This document shows positions 27,577-36,144 of a stretch of 64,000 nucleotides of DNA, in pieces (positions within the stretch are counted from its first letter, which is position 1; each line of letters begins with the position of its first letter). Position numbers and translations under genes: made by a program. Source of the stretch: Mesohalobacter salilacus (GTDB lineage Bacteria; Bacteroidota; Bacteroidia; Flavobacteriales; Flavobacteriaceae); NCBI GenBank assembly GCA_003931895.1, contig RRZV01000049.1, positions 1-64,000 on the forward strand, written 5' to 3'. A model generated the notes under the pieces. It searched no databases and had not been told where the DNA came from. It was given only the letters and a program-made list of their open reading frames with translations.

Positions 27577-29961
27577 TTAAAATTGATACCATTTTTTCTT
27601 TTTTACGTCCTCTGAATAACCATAACCATAACCGTAATTATAATCATATCCTTTTTTGGTATTTACACCATTAATAGCAATTGCAATATTTTTAAGTTTT
27701 TTTATCTCTTTAAGCTCTTTAATATGATTTAATATTTTAAGTTCTGTAAAATTGGTTCTCACCATATATATAATAATATCGGCGTGTTCAAAAATGGTTA
27801 ATGTATCTGTTACCAACATTGTAGGTGCAGTGTCAACTAGAATGTAGTCATACTTTTCTTTTGCTTCTTTGAGTAATTCTTCAAAACGGCCATTATTTAA
27901 TAATTCTGAAGGGTTAGGAGGAATTTCACCAGAAATAATTACGTCAAAATTTAAATCATGTTTATGTTTTAATTTGACATCATCTAGTTCAATTTCGCTA
28001 TCAACGAGATATGAAGATAGGCCTATACTATCTTTAGAAACCTCTAAATAGTTATGAAGTTGGGGGTTTCTTAAATCACAACCTATTAAAAGTGTTTTAT
28101 GGTTATTAGATGCCAGTACAGAGGCTGTATTTATAGCGGTAAAGGTTTTGCCTTCTCCTTTTGTACTTGATGTTGAGAAAAACACTTTAGAGTCAGAATT
28201 GTTCTTTTTATTGGTAATAAAATAATTTAAATTGGTTCTTAAAATCCTAAAAGACTCAGCCAATGAAGAGTTATCGGTCGGTTTTATAATTTTCCCGTTA
28301 TATTCTTTATTAAGCGGTATTTCTGCAATAACAGGTATATTTAATCGAGATTGAACTTGTTCCTTGGTTGAAATTTTAGTGTCAAATAAAAAAATCAGAT
28401 ACAAAACTCCAATAGGTAAACCTAAGCCAACAATTAGACCTCCTAAATATATCATTCTAGGTTTAGGGCTTATTGGAGTGGAGGAAGTGTAAGCATAATC
28501 AACAACTTTTGCAGTTGGCGCTGTAATTGCAGCTGATAAAGCTGCCTCTTCTTTTTTCTGAAGTAAAAAGATATACAGTTTTACTTTTACGGCTTGTTGT
28601 CGCTGAATAGAACTAACAATTTTTTCTTTTTCAGGCATAGATTCAATGGTGGCATCTGCTCTTTGCTCTCTTTTAGAAATATTTTGTAGTGATATTTCTA
28701 AACTGCTTAAATAGTTTTGTATGGAAATTTTAATGTTAGAATACAATTTGTCAAGCTCTTCTGATAATCTTTTGACTTGTGGGTTTTGCCTAGTTGAAGA
28801 ATTTAATAATTTATTTCTTTGAGCAACGAGTTGATTAAAATTTTCAACCAAACTTGTCGTTGTGCCATTTTCGATACCTATATCGCCCGGTAACATGGTG
28901 TAAGGGGTGTTTTTATCTATTTCATCTTTTAAAAAACGAGATATTTGAAGTTGGGTTTGAATTTCAGATTTTCTTTTTTCAGCATCTGAATAAGTTTGAA
29001 ACATCATTTCAACGCCACTTTCAATATTGACAATATCATTAGAGCTTTTAAAGTCAACTAAATCAGACTCAACTGTGTCTAGTTCATTGACAAGCATTTT
29101 AAGTCGTTCTGTAACAAATTCTTCCGTTCTAATGGCAATAGCTCTATCATCTTCAATACCGTCTTGGTTAAATTTATCTACTAATTCATTGACAATAGCC
29201 TCATTTTTGGCTTTATTTTGCCCATTAATTTTTATTTGTAAAACCTCGCTGATATCGCCTATAGGCTCAGTGTTTATTTTGCCCAAAAGACTTCCTACAG
29301 CAGCGTTGACAGACCTATAATTAAAAAAGATTGTTCTGCCTTCAGGAGTTTTGTTTTCATAATCAAATAAGGGATTTCTATGTATTACAAATTGCGAATT
29401 TTCAATACTAATTTCTTCACCAAAGCTAAAGGTCTTCTTATAAGAATTATCAATAATTTTAAGTTCAAAACGATTAGAATTGATGAGTTCAAAAACGAAA
29501 GTGCTACTTTTAGTAAACTGAGTATTTGTATCGTCGATATTTAACCAATTAACTTTAAAGGGGACTTCAGAGCCAAAAATCTCATTGTCTTTTATTCTGC
29601 CGCTTACGTAATAGTAGGTGTCTAAGTTAAGCTCATCTACTACTTTTTCAACAAGACGCCTTGACTTCAAAATTTGCATCTCGTTTTCTAGATTAATTTT
29701 ACTCATATCAAAAAGAGGTGAATTGCCGACTAGACCTGACAAATCCATGCCACTGTCTTTCTTTTTGAGGATTTTTATCTTAGCGCTTGTTTCATATATA
29801 TTTGGTGAGTATCTTAAGTATAAATAACATATAGCCATAACAACTATAACACTTGCTATAATCCACTGCCAATACTTAAGATATCTAAAAATTTCTTTTT
29901 TTAGACTTTCGTTGCTGCTATTGGTGTTGTCTGGATAAGTTGATTTGTTTTCGATGGGCAT
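27577..29961 (-). CDS. Wzc-like polysaccharide co-polymerase / tyrosine autokinase
   Basis: This 794-residue inner-membrane protein controls chain length and export in Wzy-dependent exopolysaccharide assembly. It has a Wzz domain between two helices (about residues 35-55 and 507-528), with long periplasmic coiled coils. The C-terminal BY-kinase has Walker A STKGEGKTF (about 591-599), Walker A' GCDLRNPQ and Walker B ILVDTAP. The C-terminus carries a tyrosine cluster (YDYNYGYGYGYSE), the usual autophosphorylation site. It is followed in the same operon by the gene for export lipoprotein transcribed just upstream (20 bp gap). Confidence 0.93.
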   Translation of the reverse strand: MPIENKSTYPDNTNSSNESLKKEIFRYLKYWQWIIASVIVVMAICYLYLRYSPNIYETSAKIKILKKKDSGMDLSGLVGNSPLFDMSKINLENEMQILKSRRLVEKVVDELNLDTYYYVSGRIKDNEIFGSEVPFKVNWLNIDDTNTQFTKSSTFVFELINSNRFELKIIDNSYKKTFSFGEEISIENSQFVIHRNPLFDYENKTPEGRTIFFNYRSVNAAVGSLLGKINTEPIGDISEVLQIKINGQNKAKNEAIVNELVDKFNQDGIEDDRAIAIRTEEFVTERLKMLVNELDTVESDLVDFKSSNDIVNIESGVEMMFQTYSDAEKRKSEIQTQLQISRFLKDEIDKNTPYTMLPGDIGIENGTTTSLVENFNQLVAQRNKLLNSSTRQNPQVKRLSEELDKLYSNIKISIQNYLSSLEISLQNISKREQRADATIESMPEKEKIVSSIQRQQAVKVKLYIFLLQKKEEAALSAAITAPTAKVVDYAYTSSTPISPKPRMIYLGGLIVGLGLPIGVLYLIFLFDTKISTKEQVQSRLNIPVIAEIPLNKEYNGKIIKPTDNSSLAESFRILRTNLNYFITNKKNNSDSKVFFSTSSTKGEGKTFTAINTASVLASNNHKTLLIGCDLRNPQLHNYLEVSKDSIGLSSYLVDSEIELDDVKLKHKHDLNFDVIISGEIPPNPSELLNNGRFEELLKEAKEKYDYILVDTAPTMLVTDTLTIFEHADIIIYMVRTNFTELKILNHIKELKEIKKLKNIAIAINGVNTKKGYDYNYGYGYGYSEDVKKKKWYQF

Positions 29962-29980
29962 TTTAAAAAGTGTTGAAGTG

Positions 29981-30745
29981 TTATCTAGTAATAATTACTA
30001 CCGCAGAAAGTAAAATGGATGCGACGGATGTTAATATCCCAACATTACCAATAAAACCGGCTGTTTTCACCTGAGGATTGTTTGGCTCTACATATATCCA
30101 ATCATTCTGTCTGATAAAGTAAAAATCAGAATTCATCCACTCTGATTTTGTGAGATCTATCCTTTTAGTTATTCTTTCATTATCTAAAGTTCTAACTATT
30201 ACTATATTATCTCTTCTGCCTCTAATGGTTAAGTCACCAGCCATACCTAAGGCTTGTAATAAAGTAAAATTGGGTTCAGTAATTTCGTAGGTGCCTGGTT
30301 GGTTTACTTCGCCTTGAATGGTAAATTTAAAATTTAAAATTCTAATAGAAACGTATGGGTCTTTTAAGTAAGGCGAAAGTTTTGCTTTTATTTTTTGTTC
30401 AGCTTGAGATAAACTTAAACCAGCAATTTCCACTTTTCCTATTTCAGGTAGTTCAACATTACCATCTTCGTCTACTAAATAACCTTGTAGTTTTAGTAAA
30501 CCGACTTGTTGGTTGCCAGAGTTTCCAGCCATTAGGCTTTTTGTGAAAGGCATGACACTTTCTGGATCTAATGCTTTAATATCTATCTTTAAAATATCAG
30601 TTACCTGGACTTTTGGTTGAGGTTTAACTTTAGATATGTTATCTAGTTGTGAGTTATCAATATCCTGAAGATAGATTACATCTTTTTTGCTAGCACAGCT
30701 GATAAATAAAATACCAGCTAAACAGAAGGTTATAGTTTTAATCAT
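29981..30745 (-). CDS. Wza-like polysaccharide export lipoprotein
   Basis: This 254-residue outer-membrane export protein has a lipobox LFISC (Cys17), a Poly_export domain (about residues 40-130: VQVTDILKIDIKALDPESV) and an SLBB domain (FTIQGEVNQPGTYEI, about 140-154). It ends in one hydrophobic segment, GILTSVASILLSAVVII. It pairs with the Wzc-like kinase encoded 20 bp downstream. The ATG at 30745 is the only one that gives an intact signal peptide, yet the -7 promoter element ends only 5 bp before it. Confidence 0.92.
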   Translation of the reverse strand: MIKTITFCLAGILFISCASKKDVIYLQDIDNSQLDNISKVKPQPKVQVTDILKIDIKALDPESVMPFTKSLMAGNSGNQQVGLLKLQGYLVDEDGNVELPEIGKVEIAGLSLSQAEQKIKAKLSPYLKDPYVSIRILNFKFTIQGEVNQPGTYEITEPNFTLLQALGMAGDLTIRGRRDNIVIVRTLDNERITKRIDLTKSEWMNSDFYFIRQNDWIYVEPNNPQVKTAGFIGNVGILTSVASILLSAVVIITR

Positions 30746-30750
30746 ACCTG

Positions 30751-30758
30751 CAAATATA
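30751..30758 (-). promoter_or_regulatory. -7 element (TATATTTG) very close to the wza-like ATG
   Basis: On the minus strand TATATTTG ends at 30751 and the ATG begins at 30745. Transcription starting 5-8 bp downstream would begin at or next to the ATG, so the message would be leaderless or nearly so. Confidence 0.5.
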
Positions 30759-30764
30759 ATTTTT

Positions 30765-30797
30765 TTGAATATGTTAAGTAATAAATTCTTAGATTTG
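30765..30797 (+). promoter_or_regulatory. Promoter of the dehydratase gene (TTG-N22-TAGATTTG)
   Basis: TTG at 30765-30767 and TAGATTTG at 30790-30797 match the consensus. This element diverges from the wza-like promoter only a few bases away. It places the transcript start near 30803, which favours the ATG at 30829. Confidence 0.55.
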
Positions 30798-30828
30798 TAT
30801 TGAAAATGTGCTAACTAACCTATTTATT

Positions 30829-32742
30829 ATGCTTTCAATTAAAAAAACCTTGTATCATAAACTAAAAAAATTATCGAGATACCACGTCCCGCGAGGACTT
30901 ATTTTGTGGATTGATACTTTTTTGAGTTTTATTGCCTTATTCCTAACTTTTATACTGATTAATGCTTCTACGGGTTATTTTGATGTAGGTGATAATTATT
31001 GGGTTAATTTTGGGATAATATTTGTCATTCAGTTTTTATCTATCGTGTTTTTTAAATCCTACCTGGGTATTATTCGATATACTAATTTAAAAGATGCTTT
31101 TAAACAAATACAATCTATTTTATTTACCATTTTTATAATTTTTAGTATAAATGTGGTACGTGATTATATAGGGGAAAACCGTATTTTCCCTAATACAGGA
31201 GTGATTGTTTATGGTTTTATAGCATTTACATTTCTGTTTTTTTACAGAATTATTATAAAACAAACGTATCAAGCTATTCATAAAACGAACTCAAACAAGT
31301 ATGTTTATGTTTTAGGTACCAGCTTAACCGATGTAGCAATTGCAGAGAGCATAAATAATGATACCCAAACAGAGTATCAACTCGCTGGATTTATATCAGA
31401 AAGTAGTACCTTAAAGAAGAAGAGAATTTTAGATTTGCCAATTATCAGTCTCGATGATGTAAATTCTTCAGAAACTCATAATACAGTTATTGTAACTGGA
31501 GAAAAAATAAAGCGTTTTAGGAAGAATGACTCTGAAGTGCTAAATATATTGCTCAATAAAAAATTTAATATTTATAAACTTCCTGAAATTGAAAATTGGG
31601 ATGAAGATTCTATCCTGTCGAATATTAAAAAAGTAAATTTAGAGGATCTTTTACAAAGATCCCCCATAAAACTTAATCGTTCTAAGCTCCAACACGTTTA
31701 TAAGGACAAAACAATTCTTGTTACAGGTGCTGCAGGTTCTATAGGAAGTGATATTGTTAAACAGCTTACTGCATTTCGACCTAAAAAAATCATTATGCTT
31801 GATAATGCAGAAACCCCTCTTCATGAGATGGGCTTATTTATGAGCCGAAATCATTCTGATTTAAATATTGAAACCGTAATAGCAGATGTTAGAAACTTTA
31901 AGCGTCTAAAACAAATATTTGAAACCCTTAAGCCACAGATAGTTTTTCATGGTGCAGCATACAAGCATGTTCCGATGATGGAGAGTAACCCCATAGAAGC
32001 TATGGATGTGAATTTTTGTGGAACAAAAAATTTAGTAGATTTAGCAGTAGATAATGTTATAGATAGATTTGTATTTGTCTCTACAGATAAAGCCGTTAAC
32101 CCAACAAATATAATGGGGGCCTCAAAAAGAGCTGCCGAAATATACGTACAATCTAAATCGAGAAAAGCTTCTGACGAGACAGCTTTTATTACGACCAGAT
32201 TTGGCAATGTACTTGGGTCAAACGGATCTGTGATTCCTTATTTTAAAAGACAAATTGAAAACAAAGAAGCTTTGACTGTGACTCACCCAGATATAACAAG
32301 GTACTTCATGACAATTGACGAGGCTTGTCAATTGGTTCTTGAAGCAGGAGCAATGGGTAAAGGCGGCGAGATTTTTGTTTTTGATATGGGTAAACCTGTT
32401 AAGATTTTAGATTTGGCAAATAATATGATCAGATTATCTGGTTTGACTCCTGATGTTGATATAAAAATTAAATTTATAGGCCTAAGACCTGGAGAGAAAT
32501 TGTACGAAGAGTTACTTGCTGACAAAGAAAACACTTTACCTACTCATCATCAAAAAATCCTTATTGCAAAAGCGACATATAATTTTGATAACTCAAAAAT
32601 TAAATTACTTAGTGATTTAGCATACTTTATTAAAGACAACAACCAAAATAAAAGCCTTAAAGGTCTTAAATTACTAGTTCCAGAATTTAAAAGCCAATCC
32701 TTAACTGAGGAGGTTGAAGCAAATTCTATTCACTTTTCTTAA
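30829..32742 (+). CDS. FlaA1/CapD-type nucleoside-diphosphate-sugar 4,6-dehydratase
   Basis: This 637-residue inner-membrane protein has four N-terminal helices (to about residue 150), a CoA-binding-like domain, and a C-terminal extended-SDR domain with Rossmann motif VTGAAGSIGS (about 299-308). The catalytic region STDKAVNPTNIMGASKR has Met in place of the usual SDR tyrosine, as in PglF/WbpM. It likely makes UDP-4-keto-6-deoxy-HexNAc for the first sugar of the exopolysaccharide. A GTG at 30808 is in frame, but promoter position and ATG at 30829 (MLSIKKTLYH) favour the shorter form. Confidence 0.9.
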   Translation: MLSIKKTLYHKLKKLSRYHVPRGLILWIDTFLSFIALFLTFILINASTGYFDVGDNYWVNFGIIFVIQFLSIVFFKSYLGIIRYTNLKDAFKQIQSILFTIFIIFSINVVRDYIGENRIFPNTGVIVYGFIAFTFLFFYRIIIKQTYQAIHKTNSNKYVYVLGTSLTDVAIAESINNDTQTEYQLAGFISESSTLKKKRILDLPIISLDDVNSSETHNTVIVTGEKIKRFRKNDSEVLNILLNKKFNIYKLPEIENWDEDSILSNIKKVNLEDLLQRSPIKLNRSKLQHVYKDKTILVTGAAGSIGSDIVKQLTAFRPKKIIMLDNAETPLHEMGLFMSRNHSDLNIETVIADVRNFKRLKQIFETLKPQIVFHGAAYKHVPMMESNPIEAMDVNFCGTKNLVDLAVDNVIDRFVFVSTDKAVNPTNIMGASKRAAEIYVQSKSRKASDETAFITTRFGNVLGSNGSVIPYFKRQIENKEALTVTHPDITRYFMTIDEACQLVLEAGAMGKGGEIFVFDMGKPVKILDLANNMIRLSGLTPDVDIKIKFIGLRPGEKLYEELLADKENTLPTHHQKILIAKATYNFDNSKIKLLSDLAYFIKDNNQNKSLKGLKLLVPEFKSQSLTEEVEANSIHFS

Positions 32743-32808
32743 TTTATCTAATGTAAGCTTATAGCAACATTACGACAACAAGCTTAACCGTTTAATGTCT
32801 ATTGTTTA

Positions 32809-32838
32809 TTGTTTTACTTAATAAAGGTAATATCTTTG
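32809..32838 (+). promoter_or_regulatory. Promoter of the GT2 gene (TTG-N19-TATCTTTG)
   Basis: TTG at 32809-32811 and TATCTTTG at 32831-32838 are separated by 19 bp and match the Bacteroidetes consensus, 35 bp before the ATG at 32874. Confidence 0.6.
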
Positions 32839-32873
32839 TAAAATAATTTATTCAACGCCAAAGTTTTTAATTT

Positions 32874-34346
32874 ATGGATTATATCATTGTGAGTCTTTAT
32901 GGGCTTTGCTTGAGTCTTATATTTATTTACAGTTTAGCTCAGCTTAATTTATTGATAAATTATGTAAAGGCAAAAAAAAACACTAATGATGCGCCTAAGT
33001 TTGATTTTTCAGACTCAAATAATATCCCTAAAGTTACCGTTCAGCTTCCTGTTTATAATGAATTATATGTTGTCAACAGGCTATTAGAAAACATTTCTAA
33101 GCTAGACTATCCAAAAGATAAACTTGAAATACAAGTGTTAGATGATTCGGAAGATGAATCAGTTTACACAACAGCAGAAAAAGTAAAATCACTACAAAGT
33201 CAAGGTATTGATATTAAACATATAAGAAGACAAAACAGAGAAGGGTTTAAGGCAGGCGCTTTAAAAGCAGGTTTAGAGATAGCTAAAGGAGATTTTATAG
33301 CTGTTTTTGATTCTGATTTTATGCCAAAATCAGATTGGTTACTAAAAACAATCCCTTACTTTAAAGATGAAAAAATTGGTGTTGTACAGACCCGATGGGG
33401 GCATATCAATAGGGATTATTCTTTACTTACTAAAATACAAGCCTTTGCTCTTGATTTTCATTTCGTTTTAGAACAAGTTGGAAGAAATTTTGGTAAACAT
33501 TTTATCAATTTTAATGGCACAGCGGGTGTGTGGAGAAAAGAATGTATACTTGATTCCGGAAATTGGCAAGGTGACACCCTTACGGAAGATTTAGATTTAA
33601 GTTACAGAGCCCAACTCAAACACTGGAAATTTAAATATTTAGAAGAAGTAGAAACACCAGCTGAATTGCCAGTGATTATGAGTGCTGCAAGATCTCAACA
33701 ATTTAGATGGAACAAAGGCGCTGCCGAAAATTTTAAAAAATTTAGTGTAAGATTATTAAAAGATAAATCCATTTCTAGTCGGACCAAGTTTCACAGTTTT
33801 TTTCACCTGCTTAACAGTAGTATGTTTTTAATTGTACTCCTTATATCAATTCTTAGTGTGCCTGTGCTTTACATTAAAAAAGATCACCCAGAGCTCAATT
33901 GGGTATTTAATGCGTTAGCATTTTTTGCTATAAGTACAGTGATTTTCTTCTTTTGCTACTGGCAGTCTTACACTAGAATTCATGGTGGAGGAATAAAAAA
34001 CTGGTTTAAATTTATAGGAATGTTTTTTACTTTTTTTTCTGTAGCTATGGGGTTTTCTGTACATAATACTATAGCTGTTTTAGAAGGGCATTTCGGTAAG
34101 AAATCAGCGTTTATTAGAACACCAAAATTTAACATTAGCAAAGTAAAAGACAGCTGGAAGACTAATATTTATATTAATAAAAAAATACCAATGAGTGTTT
34201 TAATAGAACTCGTTTTATTTATATATTTTGGTTTTGCTATTTTTAGTGCTTTTTATACTCAGGATTTTGGTTTAATTATTTTCCACGTAATGTTATTTTT
34301 TGGGTTTGGTTATGTTGCATTTAAATCTTTAATAACCAACTTTTAG
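32874..34346 (+). CDS. Processive family 2 glycosyltransferase (cellulose-synthase-like)
   Basis: This 490-residue membrane glycosyltransferase has one N-terminal helix, a cytoplasmic GT-A domain and about four C-terminal helices. The catalytic signatures are complete: VLDDSED (about residues 89-95), FDSDFMP (about 144-150), TEDLDLSYRA (about 235-244) and the processivity motif QQFRW (about 276-280). It transfers sugars from a nucleotide-sugar donor, probably building or decorating the exopolysaccharide. It is followed 9 bp later by a GT87-like gene. Confidence 0.9.
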   Translation: MDYIIVSLYGLCLSLIFIYSLAQLNLLINYVKAKKNTNDAPKFDFSDSNNIPKVTVQLPVYNELYVVNRLLENISKLDYPKDKLEIQVLDDSEDESVYTTAEKVKSLQSQGIDIKHIRRQNREGFKAGALKAGLEIAKGDFIAVFDSDFMPKSDWLLKTIPYFKDEKIGVVQTRWGHINRDYSLLTKIQAFALDFHFVLEQVGRNFGKHFINFNGTAGVWRKECILDSGNWQGDTLTEDLDLSYRAQLKHWKFKYLEEVETPAELPVIMSAARSQQFRWNKGAAENFKKFSVRLLKDKSISSRTKFHSFFHLLNSSMFLIVLLISILSVPVLYIKKDHPELNWVFNALAFFAISTVIFFFCYWQSYTRIHGGGIKNWFKFIGMFFTFFSVAMGFSVHNTIAVLEGHFGKKSAFIRTPKFNISKVKDSWKTNIYINKKIPMSVLIELVLFIYFGFAIFSAFYTQDFGLIIFHVMLFFGFGYVAFKSLITNF

Positions 34347-34355
34347 GTCTCAATC

Positions 34356-35744
34356 ATGAGATTAGCTAATCCTATACCAAACAATTTTTCTTATAATACA
34401 GTTATTGTTTTGGCAATCATAGGAAGTTTATCCTATGGATTTCTTACCTATTTTACTGTGCGATCAGATTTTTTTCAATTGATTTTACTCACAGCTATAA
34501 GTTTTTTGGTTACTTATGTTGTAATTGAAAAGAGTAAATTAAGCTTTAACCATTTACTTTATTTAGCTTTAATTTACAGGTTAATTTTTATATGGGCTAT
34601 ACCTAATCTTTCTCAAGATTTTTTTAGATTTTTTTGGGATGGTCAGCTAATTTTACAAGGGATCAACCCATTTATTGAAAATGTTAACTACTATTTTAAT
34701 GAAGGCCTAGATCAAAATATTACCCAAGCAGACATTCTTCTTCAAGGCATGGGAGAGCTTAATGCTAGCCATTATTCAAATTATCCGCCAACCAGTCAGT
34801 TTATTTACGCTGTATCGGCTTGGTTAGCAAAAAACTCAATAATGGGGTTTATTATTTCACTGAGGTTGATTTTAATAAGTTTTGATATTCTGTTTGTGTT
34901 TTTTGCTAAGAAATTACTGATTCACTTTAATAAAAACCCTAAAAACTTATTTTGGTATATTCTCAATCCACTTTGTTTAATTGAGGTTACAGGAAATCTG
35001 CATCTTGAAGGTGTAATGATTTCATTATTTATAATCGGATTTTATTTTTTAATAAAAAATCAAAAAATTTTAAGTGCCCTTTTTTTGAGTTTGTCAATTT
35101 CAACAAAACTGCTAAGTCTTATTTTCTTACCTATTACTTTAAAGTATTTTTTAAAAACATATAAATTTAAAAGAGCTTCAAAAGGAATATTCTATTTTGG
35201 ATTTTGGCTATTGTTATTTCTAGCTATTCAATTTGCTTTTTTTTATGATGAAAAATTTATAAGTAATTTCACAGAGAGTGTTGGTTTGTGGTTTGGTAAA
35301 TTTGAGTTTAATGCAAGTATTTTCTACGTGGTGAGATGGTTTGGTTATCAACACACAGGGTGGAATATTATTCAAACTTACGGTAAAATTATGCCGATTA
35401 TAAGTATAATTTTGTTCTTGATTTTACTTTTAAAATTTAAAACGAGTCCAGTTAAAATGCTGGAATGTTTTATGTGGATGTTAACAGTTTACTTTCTACT
35501 CTCAACGACGGTTCACCCTTGGTATATTTTGTTTCCGCTTGCCTTAAGTGTTTTTAATACATATAAATATGTATATGTATGGTCTTTTGTGGTGATATTC
35601 AGTTATTTTTCTTATAAAATTTCGGGAGATGTTTTTGAAAGTACTTGGCTATTAGCCATAGAATATGGAATATTACTAATGGCTATAATGTTAGATATAG
35701 GTAAGAGAAAAACTTATTTTAAGGCTACTTTTTTAAGCAAATAA
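34356..35744 (+). CDS. Polytopic membrane glycosyltransferase, GT87/GT-C-like
   Basis: This 462-residue protein has about twelve hydrophobic segments. The first loop holds LSQDFFRFFWDGQLILQGIN (about residues 85-104), a mannosyltransferase-like (GT-C, GT87-type) motif with aspartates, followed by NYPPTSQFIYAVSAW. It probably uses a polyprenyl-phosphate sugar. It is in an operon with the GT2 gene. Its last 31 bp overlap the convergent small PID-like gene. Confidence 0.75.
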   Translation: MRLANPIPNNFSYNTVIVLAIIGSLSYGFLTYFTVRSDFFQLILLTAISFLVTYVVIEKSKLSFNHLLYLALIYRLIFIWAIPNLSQDFFRFFWDGQLILQGINPFIENVNYYFNEGLDQNITQADILLQGMGELNASHYSNYPPTSQFIYAVSAWLAKNSIMGFIISLRLILISFDILFVFFAKKLLIHFNKNPKNLFWYILNPLCLIEVTGNLHLEGVMISLFIIGFYFLIKNQKILSALFLSLSISTKLLSLIFLPITLKYFLKTYKFKRASKGIFYFGFWLLLFLAIQFAFFYDEKFISNFTESVGLWFGKFEFNASIFYVVRWFGYQHTGWNIIQTYGKIMPIISIILFLILLLKFKTSPVKMLECFMWMLTVYFLLSTTVHPWYILFPLALSVFNTYKYVYVWSFVVIFSYFSYKISGDVFESTWLLAIEYGILLMAIMLDIGKRKTYFKATFLSK

Positions 35745-35923
35745 TAACCTAGAAGCGAGCCAAACAATAAAAACGGAACAACGAAAAAGTCTATTGGGAT
35801 ATCGTCTACGCCACCAGGACCACCTCCGCCGTCAGGTGGTGGGGGCGGGCCGCCTTGAGCATTTACTTTGTATACTACCAAAAACAATGCTACTGTTGCT
35901 AGTATTTTAAAAACCTTATTCAT
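35714..35923 (-). CDS. Small secreted protein with a PID-CTERM-like sorting end
   Basis: This 69-residue protein has a signal peptide ending at KVNAQ, a Pro/Gly stretch (GGPPPPPDGGGGPGG, about residues 24-38), and a C-terminal part of IPID, one hydrophobic helix (FFVVPFLLFGSLLGYYLL) and a lysine-rich end. This resembles the short PID-CTERM sorting-signal proteins of Bacteroidetes. It sits at the end of the exopolysaccharide locus. Its promoter fits the consensus, supporting a real gene despite its overlap with the 3' end of the neighbour. Confidence 0.7.
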   Translation of the reverse strand: MNKVFKILATVALFLVVYKVNAQGGPPPPPDGGGGPGGVDDIPIDFFVVPFLLFGSLLGYYLLKKVALK

Positions 35924-35940
35924 TGATTAGTTTCAACTTA

Positions 35941-35970
35941 CAAATATAGTATTTTGTATTTAATACTCAA
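35941..35970 (-). promoter_or_regulatory. Promoter of the PID-CTERM-like gene (TTG-N19-TATATTTG)
   Basis: On the minus strand TTG (35970-35968) and TATATTTG (35948-35941) are 19 bp apart, ending 17 bp before the ATG. This is one of the best consensus matches in the window. Confidence 0.65.
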
Positions 35971-36144
35971 TTTTTTATTTAAAATATACATTAATTAAAG
36001 ATTAACTTTTTAATGTCCCTATTTTTTATTTTTCTAAAACTTCAAAATATTTATTTATCTAAATATTGTAAAAGACTCACCCCCTTCATTAATAAACAAC
36101 TCAATAGTTCAATACCCTAATTAAAAAATCTAACGATCTTAGCT

